DNA from: Kiritimatiellia bacterium
GTDB taxonomy: Bacteria; Verrucomicrobiota; Kiritimatiellia; JAAZAB01
Length of the DNA: 34,362 nucleotides
Assembly: GCA_028718125.1 (NCBI GenBank)
Contig: JAQUMN010000040.1
Location: 1-34,362 of the forward strand
Direction of reading: 5' to 3'
Part shown: positions 17,024 to 23,981 of the stretch, piece by piece
Position numbering within the stretch: position 1 is the stretch's first letter
Layout of the letters: each line of letters opens with the position of its first letter
Notes under the pieces: generated by a model
The model's input: the letters and a program-made list of their open reading frames with translations, nothing else
Told to the model about the DNA's origin: nothing
Database searches by the model: none
Made by a program: the position numbers and the translations under genes

Positions 17024-18505
17024 TCATGCCGGCTGACTGCACAAGGGCAGTTTCAGGATGAATGTAGTGATTCCATTCCGGGAACTGTCCAACACAAGCT
17101 CCCCTTTATGGGCCAGCACAATTTCCCTGGCCAGACTTAATCCGAGGCCAATACCATCTATCTCCCTGTCCCGCGATTTACTGATCCTGTAGAAGCGGTC
17201 AAACACTTTGTCCGCGTCAGCTTGGGGAATTTCTTCGCCGCTGTTCGAGATCGTGAACTTGACCATGTTTCCTTCCTTCTGCAGGACACACCGAATCCAG
17301 CCTTGCTTACGGTTGTACTTGATGGCATTGGTGATGAGATTATGCAGGACTTGGTTCATTAAATCGGCATCAGCCATGACATGCAGTCGGGGAACGATCT
17401 CCTTTTCCAGGATTAGGCCCGGCGCCATGATCCCCATATCTTCCGAAATGGATTCCAGCGCAGAACTGAGGTTGAACGGGGCAAGGGCAAGCCGCATCCG
17501 TCCTGAATCCGCCTGGGCAAGCAGGAGTAGTTTCTGGGTAATTGCAACAAGCCGCTGGACCTCTTCCAGTAATTCGCCATTTCTCTGCTGGGCTTCAGAA
17601 CCTGGCGATGCCTCATTGAGCGCCCTTTCGAGTTGACCTTGCAGGATGGTCAACGGCGTCTTCAATTCGTGGCCGGCATCGGCGCTGAAACGAACGGCCT
17701 GTTGAAAGTTTTTCTCGAGCCTGTCCAACATCCCGTTGATCACATCAATCAATCCGGCGAATTCTTTGTCGGCATCGGTCTTCGGTATGCGCCGATCCAA
17801 GCCTTTGGCCGTTATATTCTCGGCCGTGCCGGCGATAATTTTTACAGGACCTAACGACTGATAGGCAATTAGCCATCCTCCGCACAGCAGGAACAGCAAT
17901 GCGAGCGGCATGGCAATAAAAAAAGCGGACCGGAAGCGATGCACTTCGGCATCGAAAATGGCCAGGTTCATGGCAATGAAAATATTCACTTCTTCATTGC
18001 CGATGCCAACAATACGCCATCGGCCGCGATTGCCTTCGGCCGTGGCAAATACAGGCCCTCGTATATGCCAAGGCAGCGGAGGCCCGTGCCTCGGCGCATA
18101 GCCGTCAAAGGGCGCGCGCAGACGCATCGGAAAGGCCCCGTCATACGCGATCATCGTATTCGTCGCGAGCGCGAGTGCTGGAAGCTTGCCGGCCAACACG
18201 TCAGCCGGCCAACACAATGAGCTATATATCGGCTCACCGCGATGAGATGCCACTTTGATCGCGAACTGTTTTTTTGCGTCTTCACCATAAAGGTTTTGCA
18301 GCAATTCTTCAAAATAGTCCCACCCGCCCTTTTGGAAAGGCCGCCGCGCCTGGAGATCCGCCAGCACCCTGAGTTCACGGTCAATGCGCTCATACCCAAC
18401 CCGGTTGATCACAGACAGAAAGAAAAGGCCAAAAAACAGAAGCACACTGCCGGATATAAGCAGGTTGAGCAAACCGATTTTAAATTTGAACGAACTCACC
18501 TTCAT
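17024..18505 (-). CDS. Two-component sensor histidine kinase (CusS/heavy-metal-sensor type architecture)
   Basis: Inner-membrane sensor that phosphorylates the adjacent response regulator. In its 493 residues: TM1 at about 10-33, a periplasmic domain of about 155 residues, TM2 at about 193-215, a HAMP segment, and the H-box FSADAGHELKTPLTILQGQ with phospho-acceptor His279. Then come the N-box NLITNAIKYN, F-box RFYRISKSRD and G-box GIGLGLSLA. The order (short N-terminus, periplasmic loop, HAMP, HisKA, HATPase) is that of CusS/CopS and similar sensors; the signal itself cannot be read from sequence. Its ATG overlaps the regulator's stop codon (ATGA at 18502-18505), so the pair is translationally coupled. 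Confidence 0.93.
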   Translation of the reverse strand: MKVSSFKFKIGLLNLLISGSVLLFFGLFFLSVINRVGYERIDRELRVLADLQARRPFQKGGWDYFEELLQNLYGEDAKKQFAIKVASHRGEPIYSSLCWPADVLAGKLPALALATNTMIAYDGAFPMRLRAPFDGYAPRHGPPLPWHIRGPVFATAEGNRGRWRIVGIGNEEVNIFIAMNLAIFDAEVHRFRSAFFIAMPLALLFLLCGGWLIAYQSLGPVKIIAGTAENITAKGLDRRIPKTDADKEFAGLIDVINGMLDRLEKNFQQAVRFSADAGHELKTPLTILQGQLERALNEASPGSEAQQRNGELLEEVQRLVAITQKLLLLAQADSGRMRLALAPFNLSSALESISEDMGIMAPGLILEKEIVPRLHVMADADLMNQVLHNLITNAIKYNRKQGWIRCVLQKEGNMVKFTISNSGEEIPQADADKVFDRFYRISKSRDREIDGIGLGLSLAREIVLAHKGELVLDSSRNGITTFILKLPLCSQPA

Positions 18506-19182
18506 TCGGATTTCTTCTTGCAGAAACGATACCCGACGCCGCGAACAGTCTCGATGAGCGTATCTTCCACACTGTCCGACAGTTTTTTGCGCACGCGTTG
18601 AACGTAGACATCCACAAGGTTGGTCTGAGGATCGAAATCATATCCCCACACATGTTCAAGGATCTGGGTGCGTGTAAAGACCCGGCCGGGAGAACGCATG
18701 AGATACTCCAGCAGATTGAATTCGCGCGGAGTCAGTTCGATCTTGCGATCGCCACGTTTTATATCCCGCGTAATGAGATTCACCGATACATCATCGGATT
18801 GAAGGATCCCGCGCTGCTCTCCGGCGCCTCGCCGAACGACCGCACGGATGCGGGCAATGAGTTCTTCCACATAAAACGGTTTTGTGATGTAGTCATCAGC
18901 GCCAAGATTGAGACCTTCCACACGCTCGTTCATTTCCGTCCGCGCCGTCAACAGAATCACCGGCATAGTGATTTTTTGTTCCCGCACATTCCGCAGGATG
19001 CTCAGGCCGTCCCGACCCGGCAACATAATGTCGAGCACCATCACGTCGTACGCCTGGGTGCGAGCCATCGTGTACGCCTCATCACCGTTATGGCTCACAG
19101 CCACGATAAACCCCTGTTCCTCGAGCCCCTTGCGGATAAAACCGGCGATCTTCTTTTCATCCTCAACCAAAAGAATATTCAT
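18502..19182 (-). CDS. OmpR/CusR-family response regulator
   Basis: DNA-binding regulator of the pair. The receiver domain has the acidic pocket VEDE, phospho-acceptor Asp51 in MVLDIMLPG, Thr80 and Lys101 in YITKPF. A winged-helix Trans_reg_C domain follows, with ELTPREFNLLEYLMRSPGRV, WGYDFDPQTNLVDVYVQRVR and ETVRGVGYRF. Length is 226 residues. An upstream GTG at 19197 would add five residues, but the ATG at 19182 begins the family-typical MNILLVEDE. The palindrome ATTACAATATTGTAAT lies about 45 bases upstream and is a good candidate for autoregulation, since CusR/CopR relatives bind TTACA/TGTAA-like inverted repeats. Confidence 0.95.
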   Translation of the reverse strand: MNILLVEDEKKIAGFIRKGLEEQGFIVAVSHNGDEAYTMARTQAYDVMVLDIMLPGRDGLSILRNVREQKITMPVILLTARTEMNERVEGLNLGADDYITKPFYVEELIARIRAVVRRGAGEQRGILQSDDVSVNLITRDIKRGDRKIELTPREFNLLEYLMRSPGRVFTRTQILEHVWGYDFDPQTNLVDVYVQRVRKKLSDSVEDTLIETVRGVGYRFCKKKSE

Positions 19183-19223
19183 AATATTTTTTACCACGGA
19201 CGACGCTCAAAGCCAACAATACA

Positions 19224-19371
19224 TTCATTACAATATTGTAATCCGGCCGCATGGGAAAACGTAATGTGAATATCATTTAATACGCACAACAAAAAAAAGG
19301 GAAGTGCGGCAACAATTAATTTCTGATGGCTTTGACGAACATAATATCTTTCGTGCTATCTCTAAACGGTA
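19224..19371. repeat. Regulatory-type 150-bp repeat, copy 1 (upstream of the response regulator)
   Basis: This segment aligns over about 148 bases with 22244-22391. Conserved blocks include TTCATTAC, GTAATCCGGCCGCATGG, AAAACGTAATG, ATTTAATA, CGCACAAC, GTGCGGCAA and CTGATGGCTTTG. Divergence is spread throughout, with small indels. Both copies end in a short ATG frame with MAL at its start and LNG in common, but substitutions are not biased to third positions, so translation is unproven. This copy lies between the regulator gene (minus) and the plus-strand secretin region and can serve both. Confidence 0.85.
19227..19242. promoter_or_regulatory. Perfect 16-bp palindrome, candidate response-regulator operator
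   Basis: ATTACAATATTGTAAT is a perfect inverted repeat. The outer half-sites ATTAC and GTAAT are retained at 22247-22262 (ATTACGGTTTTGTAAT) in the second copy of the surrounding repeat, while the centre has changed. That is the pattern expected of a protein-binding site. A further GTAAT occurs at 19261-19265. Assignment to the adjacent OmpR-family regulator is inferred from position and from similarity to CusR/CopR boxes. Confidence 0.6.
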
Positions 19372-19624
19372 TGGTTGAAATTTTTTGGGAAGTAACAAAC
19401 GAACAACACCACCCATCTTGCGACGTTACGGAAGCGCGAAGCGCATTGCGAGGAGGCGGGGCCGTTCATCCATGACCGCCACGGCCTGCAAATTATTGCA
19501 GATTGCATCATATTGTTGAAATCGAATATCCGGCGAAACACGCGGGAGCAGAATCAGGGCGTGATGAGGACAAAAGGCGGGGGAGTATTCGATATGAGTG
19601 ACTTGAAGTGTGGGGACGCATAAC

Positions 19625-19873
19625 ATGGATAGTGAACTTGAAATCCAAGACAGCGAAATCAAAAGGCAGCCCATCGTTCAATTCCTCATCGATATTCCCG
19701 ATCCTGAGCATAGGTTTGCGAGGATAAAGATCGAGGTTGAGTATATCAACGGCATTGATTGGCGTCCGGGGCATGATGTTTCTTATTGGAAAAAGGGCTT
19801 CTGGCGTCGAAAAACCATCTCGCGCTTAAGCCTGCAGCAGCGACTAATAGTCCAGCCTAAGCGGCAAACATGA
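19625..19873 (+). CDS. Hypothetical 82-residue protein at head of the secretin operon
   Basis: An unrecognised soluble protein with no signal peptide. The start is acidic (MDSELEIQDSEIKRQ), the middle (PIVQFLIDIPDPEHRFARIK) alternates hydrophobic and charged residues, and the C-terminus is basic (KKGFWRRKT). GGGGA lies 8 bases before the chosen ATG; an in-frame GTG at 19610 is less likely. Its stop overlaps the next ATG (19870-19873), which supports real translation. Position suggests a role with the downstream secretin, but nothing in the sequence shows it. The 250 bases upstream (19372-19624) hold only weak short frames and an ATTGCAGATTGC filler word near 19494. Confidence 0.45.
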   Translation: MDSELEIQDSEIKRQPIVQFLIDIPDPEHRFARIKIEVEYINGIDWRPGHDVSYWKKGFWRRKTISRLSLQQRLIVQPKRQT

Positions 19874-20046
19874 CCGGCAATGTACCCGCCGCATCGTCTT
19901 TTTCCGCGAACATCGCGCCCCCATCCACGTCGGCCGCTCCAACGATTGCCGAATCGGCGTCGGCATCAGCGGAAGTTCCCAAATCCGGAACACCGGATTC
20001 GGTCTCCTCGAACAAGGAAAAGCCGCAAACGGAAACCGGCAAATGA
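19870..20046 (+). CDS. Hypothetical 58-residue Ser/Ala/Pro-rich protein
   Basis: A short frame from an ATG that overlaps the previous stop (ATGA), running to a TGA 39 bases before the secretin start. The product is almost entirely Ser, Ala, Pro, Thr, Glu and Lys (for example SANIAPPSTSAAPTIAES), hence disordered, with no membrane segment. Such composition is typical of periplasmic linkers, for example in GspC- or TonB-like proteins. It could be the remnant of a longer gene, or the two overlapping frames could derive from one gene by frameshift. Evidence for expression is only the overlap and the operon position. Confidence 0.35.
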   Translation: MTGNVPAASSFSANIAPPSTSAAPTIAESASASAEVPKSGTPDSVSSNKEKPQTETGK

Positions 20047-20085
20047 GCTTGTCGGCATAGCTCCGACTCGAAACAGGAGGGTCCC

Positions 20086-22164
20086 ATGCCCGCAAATGGA
20101 AAATGCGTGATAATGCTTTGCCTGTTTGTCGGTTGGAATGTCCATTTATCCGATGGGCAAACGTTTTCGTCGGACACATTGCATGAACCAGCCCCGTCTG
20201 CATCTGCGGACAAAGCGGATGCCTCCATCCATGCACAATCCGCAATTCACAATCTGCAATTGCCCGTTTCTGCGGGCGATACTTTTGTCAATTTCAACTT
20301 CGATCAGGTGGATATTCGATTCCTGGTCAAGCTGGTCGGCGACCTCACCGGCAAGCGCTTTGTGATTGACAAGGAGATTGACGGCAAGGTCACGGTGGTC
20401 ACCCCGCCGCAAATTCCACTCAGCGAAGTGTATCCCCTTTTCATTTCAATCCTGGAGGCCGCGGGCTGTGCCGTTGTGGAGCGCGAAGGCATTAGCCGGA
20501 TCGTGACGCGCGACAAGCGCGTAACGCCCATTGCGCCGGTCATGGGCGAAAACGAGCAGACGCCCGCCGACGGCGTAATCACCAAAGTGATTCACATCGA
20601 CAACCTCCGCGCCGCGGACGTGCGCCGTCTGCTCGAACCCATGGTGGACCAGGGCAAGAGCGGGGCCATGGGCGTCCTGGAGACAACTAACCACCTGATC
20701 ATCACGGATATCGCCGCCAGTATCCGCCGCATCGAACAGATCATTGCGCAGATTGACAAGCCCGGCATGGCGCGCACGACGGAGCTTTATGTCCTGCGGT
20801 TTGCCGACGCCGCGGGCATTGCCACCGAACTGAACCAGGCCATGACCAGTGCCGACAGCAAACAGGAGACACAGGGCGAACAATTACGCCAGCGCCTGCC
20901 AAAAACCGCAGAGGGGGGAACAACGGTCGCGGCGCTACCCAGCGATGCTGTAGTCGTGGCGGCGCCCCACTCCAACAGCCTGATCCTGGTCGGCACCCCT
21001 GGACAGATTGCCGAGTTGAAACGGATCATTGCTACCATGGACTCTGAGCCGCGGAGCGGCTATGGGCACCTGCAGGCCATCTTTCTTAAATATCTATCCT
21101 CCGACGAAGCCGCCAAGACCCTGACAGCCCTCATTTCCAAACGCGCGGAAAAGCCTCAAAACCAGAAAATATCCATCGAATCCAACTTGGACAACAATGC
21201 CCTGCTGGTGGACGCTGCGCCAGAGGATTTCAAGATGGTCAAAGAGCTGATCGAACAGATAGACCTGCCCCCGCAACGGGTCCTCGTAGAAGTCATGATC
21301 GCCGAATTGACCTTGAGTGACGGAAGCAGCTTGGGAGCTGAGTTACTGGTCGGCGGCAATGTTTCGCAAGGCTCCACGGTCGCCGTAGGGGGGATGCACA
21401 CGTCCGAGGGCGACGATACGCTGATGTCGCAGATCACCAGTGGCACGGTGCCCGACGGCTTGACCTTTGGCGTAGCCCAAGGCAGTTATACGGATTCCGA
21501 TGGGAATGTGGTGCCATACTTTCCGGCGCTGATCAATATCATCGCCATCCAGAAGAAGGGCAAATTCAAGATTCTTTCCAACATTCCGCTCTGGAGCCAG
21601 AACAACCAGCCGGCCACCGTCACGATCGGCAAGAATATTCCCATGCTGAAATCCACTGTCTCGTCCGGAGCCGGCACGGCCAAAGATTATATTGACAACA
21701 TTGATCGCGTGGATGTCGGCATCAAGCTGGCCGTCACCCCGCACATCAATCCCAATCGCGAAGTCTTGATGAAACTGAATCCCCGTATCGAGGCCATCCT
21801 GGTGGAATCTACGGGCGGCAAGGCGTTCACGCCCACGATTGCCAAGCGGGAAGTCACCACGACCCTGACCGTGCCGGATGGCGACACGATCGTGATCAGC
21901 GGACTCATGCGCGAAGACACGGTCACGAGTGATCGCAAAATTCCCTACCTCGGCTCAATCCCCCTCCTGGGCTGGCTGTTCCATACCAAGTCGGAAGCCG
22001 TGGAGCGAACCAACCTGCTGATCTTTGTGACGCCGCATGTCGCAACCAAGGCCGCCAGCGCGCGCGCCTTGACCGACATGATCAAGTCGAAAACCGCGTT
22101 CCAAGCGGAGACAAACATGGTGCTCAAGCCCCTGGAAGAGGACGAGCCGAAGGGAAAGAAGTAA
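20086..22164 (+). CDS. gspD: GspD/PilQ-family secretin of type II secretion-like system
   Basis: Forms the multimeric outer-membrane channel for secreted proteins or pili. The 692-residue protein has a weak N-terminal hydrophobic stretch (CVIMLCLFVGW) as likely signal, then a linker. An N0 domain follows (FNFDQVDIRFLVKLVGDLTG, then ERPV-like repeats), and N1-N3 ring domains with TNHLIITD- and HSNSLILVGT-type strands. The C-terminal secretin domain has PPQRVLVEVMIAEL, VPDGDTIVISGLM and KIPYLGSIPLLGWLF. AGGAGG lies just before the ATG. No other gsp gene is adjacent; the PilB/GspE ATPases are 12 kb away. The leader-to-N0 linker encodes a dispersed filler repeat (20240-20262). Confidence 0.93.
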   Translation: MPANGKCVIMLCLFVGWNVHLSDGQTFSSDTLHEPAPSASADKADASIHAQSAIHNLQLPVSAGDTFVNFNFDQVDIRFLVKLVGDLTGKRFVIDKEIDGKVTVVTPPQIPLSEVYPLFISILEAAGCAVVEREGISRIVTRDKRVTPIAPVMGENEQTPADGVITKVIHIDNLRAADVRRLLEPMVDQGKSGAMGVLETTNHLIITDIAASIRRIEQIIAQIDKPGMARTTELYVLRFADAAGIATELNQAMTSADSKQETQGEQLRQRLPKTAEGGTTVAALPSDAVVVAAPHSNSLILVGTPGQIAELKRIIATMDSEPRSGYGHLQAIFLKYLSSDEAAKTLTALISKRAEKPQNQKISIESNLDNNALLVDAAPEDFKMVKELIEQIDLPPQRVLVEVMIAELTLSDGSSLGAELLVGGNVSQGSTVAVGGMHTSEGDDTLMSQITSGTVPDGLTFGVAQGSYTDSDGNVVPYFPALINIIAIQKKGKFKILSNIPLWSQNNQPATVTIGKNIPMLKSTVSSGAGTAKDYIDNIDRVDVGIKLAVTPHINPNREVLMKLNPRIEAILVESTGGKAFTPTIAKREVTTTLTVPDGDTIVISGLMREDTVTSDRKIPYLGSIPLLGWLFHTKSEAVERTNLLIFVTPHVATKAASARALTDMIKSKTAFQAETNMVLKPLEEDEPKGKK

Positions 22165-22243
22165 GCGGGGAGCGAGATGACGGCAGACAGACGACAGATG
22201 ACAGACAACGGAGGACGAATGCGGCGATTAGGCCCATCGGGTG

Positions 22244-22391
22244 TTCATTACGGTTTTGTAATCCGGCCGCATGGAAAAACGTAATGCAAATATTATTTAA
22301 TATACGCACAACGAAAGAAAGGAGGTGCGGCAAAATTAATTCTGATGGCTTTGCCGGCCATAACATCGCTCGCGTCGTGTCTGAACGGTAT
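22244..22391. repeat. Regulatory-type 150-bp repeat, copy 2 (upstream of small exported protein)
   Basis: This is the diverged copy of 19224-19371, carrying the ATTAC-N6-GTAAT palindrome at 22247-22262 and a likely -10 region in TTTAATAT. The next gene starts 41 bases after its end. The copy contains a good AAGGAGG, but that lies too far from any real start; a 20-codon frame (MALPAITSLA and onward) begins about 20 bases after it. Just before the repeat, 22170-22210 is GACAGATGACAG-type filler downstream of the secretin stop. Confidence 0.8.
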
Positions 22392-22432
22392 CTCGATGAT
22401 TAAGTAAAACATCCGATTAAAGGAAGCCACCA

Positions 22433-22852
22433 ATGAAAAGAAGTATTATTGCCCTGTCGGCTGCGGTCATTCTGTTGAGTTCCGTATTTTGCGCCATGGC
22501 TCAAAATGAGGATATGCCGCCTTCCCCGCCTCCGTGTGGCGGAGAAAGGCCCGCACTCACCGATATGACCGTGACCGGAAAGGTAACGAAAGCAGAAATG
22601 CAAATGCCGGACGGCAATACGGTTTCCCGTTATATTCTGACCGACAGCACGGGCAACACGGTCATGTTGCCTGGAAAACATATGGGGCCAGGCGGCGAAC
22701 AGATCGCCTCGGTTAATCTGCAAGACTACCTGAATAAAGACGTGACGATTGTCGGCAAAGGATTCCAGATAGAGCGAGACGGCAACAAAATGATCCACAT
22801 AGTTGTCATCACGAAAATTGACGTCGTGACAACGACGACATCCGTTCAATAA
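22433..22852 (+). CDS. Small exported protein, possibly OB-fold (BOF-like)
   Basis: 139 residues. A clear signal peptide (MKRSIIALSAAVILLSSVFC then AMA) is followed by a short Pro-rich, Cys-containing segment. A beta-rich domain comes next: MTVTGKVTKAEM, YILTDSTGNTVML, DYLNKDVTIVGKGF, IVVITKID. The pattern of a strand-rich domain starting with TGKV and ending with I-V-ITKI fits small periplasmic OB-fold proteins, but I cannot assign a named family. An internal PGKHMGPG could bind metal. AAAGGAAG lies 6 bases before the ATG. The upstream repeat with the candidate operator suggests control by the two-component system. Confidence 0.75.
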   Translation: MKRSIIALSAAVILLSSVFCAMAQNEDMPPSPPPCGGERPALTDMTVTGKVTKAEMQMPDGNTVSRYILTDSTGNTVMLPGKHMGPGGEQIASVNLQDYLNKDVTIVGKGFQIERDGNKMIHIVVITKIDVVTTTTSVQ

Positions 22853-22886
22853 CTTGGGCATCAACCAAGTCGTATCGCCCTAAACG

Positions 22887-22923
22887 CATGATTGAGCGGT
22901 GTGCGGAACGCCGCTCAATCATG
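22887..22923. terminator. Perfect 13-bp stem-loop after the small exported protein
   Basis: CATGATTGAGCGG (22887-22899) pairs perfectly with CCGCTCAATCATG (22911-22923) across an 11-base loop. It starts 34 bases after the stop codon of the upstream gene and ends 47 bases before the next start. There is no T-tract, so it may be a Rho-assisted or attenuating hairpin, or an mRNA stabiliser, rather than a classical intrinsic terminator. Confidence 0.5.
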
Positions 22924-22970
22924 TATCAACAAGTCGGCAATATGGAGGCACACCACCGGGTGAGGAAAAA

Positions 22971-23351
22971 ATGCAAATTAACGGTCAATCTAATAATCTC
23001 AATAACATGAACGTCAAACATCATCAACTGCATACCATGCGGCAGGTATGGATCATAGGTATCCTTCCCGTGTTGATCGCCGGATGCGAACTAAACGGAA
23101 CATCGAATTCAGATTTGGTGATCACCCCGGCTTCGGTCACGCTTGATACCAGCTCCGTGAGCGTCACCGAGTTCGCCGCCAGCGGCGGGGCCAGCAATTA
23201 TACCTGGTCACTGAGCGACGATTCCCTTGGCACGCTCTACACGGCAGATGCCACGGCTTTGTATCAAAACACGACGAACATCGGGACCAACACACTCACG
23301 CTCACCGACGATGACGGTAGCGCCGTATACGCAACAATAAAACAGAGATAA
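22971..23351 (+). CDS. Small lipoprotein with Ig-like (BIG-type) domain
   Basis: 126 residues from the chosen ATG, which has GAGG about 6 bases upstream. A long polar leader precedes the hydrophobic signal WIIGILPVLIAGC, whose LIAGC is a lipobox, so the mature protein is probably lipid-anchored at the Cys. The remainder reads like one bacterial Ig-like domain: LVITPASVTLDTSSVSVTEF, GGASNYTWSLSDDSLGTL, and a closing GTNTLTLTDDDGSAVYATI. Translation could instead begin at the ATG before RQVW (23037), which lacks a ribosome site. It lies within a run of three small exported proteins. Confidence 0.75.
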   Translation: MQINGQSNNLNNMNVKHHQLHTMRQVWIIGILPVLIAGCELNGTSNSDLVITPASVTLDTSSVSVTEFAASGGASNYTWSLSDDSLGTLYTADATALYQNTTNIGTNTLTLTDDDGSAVYATIKQR

Positions 23352-23390
23352 CAACTAACTGCAATACTCTCATCTGAGGAATCGTTCATC

Positions 23391-23666
23391 ATGAATAAAT
23401 GGTTGCTTTTCCCCTTCGTATTCATTTTTACTGTTGGCATCGCCTATTACGGCTCGGCTCAATTATTCGAACAGATAGGACAAGAATTAAGCAACGCCGG
23501 AACCATCGCTACCAGCAATATCGCTAAAGACATTAAAAAATCATTGGGTTTGCCAACAGGCACCAATACGCCGACGAATTCTGTGTCATCGTTTGCCATC
23601 CCCGATTCTAACGCATCCACACATTCGTCTTCCGCTATACCTGCCGGAAGCAAGACAAGTCCATAA
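23391..23666 (+). CDS. Small exported or membrane-anchored hypothetical protein
   Basis: 91 residues. An N-terminal hydrophobic segment (KWLLFPFVFIFTVGIAYYG) is either a signal peptide with cleavage after GSA or an uncleaved anchor. A short amphipathic stretch (LFEQIGQELSNAGT) follows, then a Ser/Thr/Asn/Pro-rich tail. TGAGGAA lies about 10 bases before the ATG. No family is recognised. The tail composition resembles the 58-residue Ser/Ala/Pro-rich ORF near 19.9 kb, but no homology is claimed. Confidence 0.55.
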   Translation: MNKWLLFPFVFIFTVGIAYYGSAQLFEQIGQELSNAGTIATSNIAKDIKKSLGLPTGTNTPTNSVSSFAIPDSNASTHSSSAIPAGSKTSP

Positions 23667-23923
23667 TAGCAATAACCACCGACCCCTCGACGCAGATGCC
23701 GATTAGGGTGAGCACCTGGAATGGGCGGAACGATCCGAACATGGAAAGGCAGTCATAACGCGAAAAGAAGCAAAGGAAAAGCGATCGCACGAAACAACCT
23801 CCTGTTTGACGCCGATACTGAGGAAGTTAACGGCCATGAATCTGCTGCCAAGCGTCTCCGCAAGAGGGCGGGCCATATCAGTGCCTTCCCTGGGGGGCCA
23901 AAAATTTTTTCAAATAGGTTGTA
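23667..23923. other. Intergenic region between small-protein cluster and tetR
   Basis: No convincing gene. A frame from 23721 to 23924 is open, but it is rich in Lys and Arg, ends inside the tetR operator, and lacks a ribosome site. A G-rich run followed by AAAAATTTTTT (23890-23910) could contribute to termination of the upstream genes, but I see no well-formed stem. Confidence 0.5.
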
Positions 23924-23939
23924 ATACGAACGTTCGTAT
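23924..23939. promoter_or_regulatory. Perfect 16-bp palindrome upstream of tetR, candidate TetR operator
   Basis: ATACGAACGTTCGTAT is a perfect inverted repeat 42 bases before the tetR start. TACGAACGTTCGTA-like sites are typical of TetR-family operators, which usually overlap their own promoter. TATAAA at 23953-23958 and TATGAT at 23937-23942 are possible -10 elements. Binding would make the regulator repress itself and the downstream exporter genes, which overlap or closely follow one another. Confidence 0.7.
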
Positions 23940-23981
23940 GATACGATTGTTCTATAAACAAATGAGGAAAGGAGTCAACAC

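Noticed and set aside
23667..23923. Intrinsic terminator at the G-run and T-run near 23890-23910
   Set aside because: The G-run has no adequate complementary arm, so no stable stem precedes the T-tract.
23721..23924. 67-residue plus-strand frame before tetR
   Set aside because: No ribosome site, basic low-information sequence, and it ends within the tetR operator.
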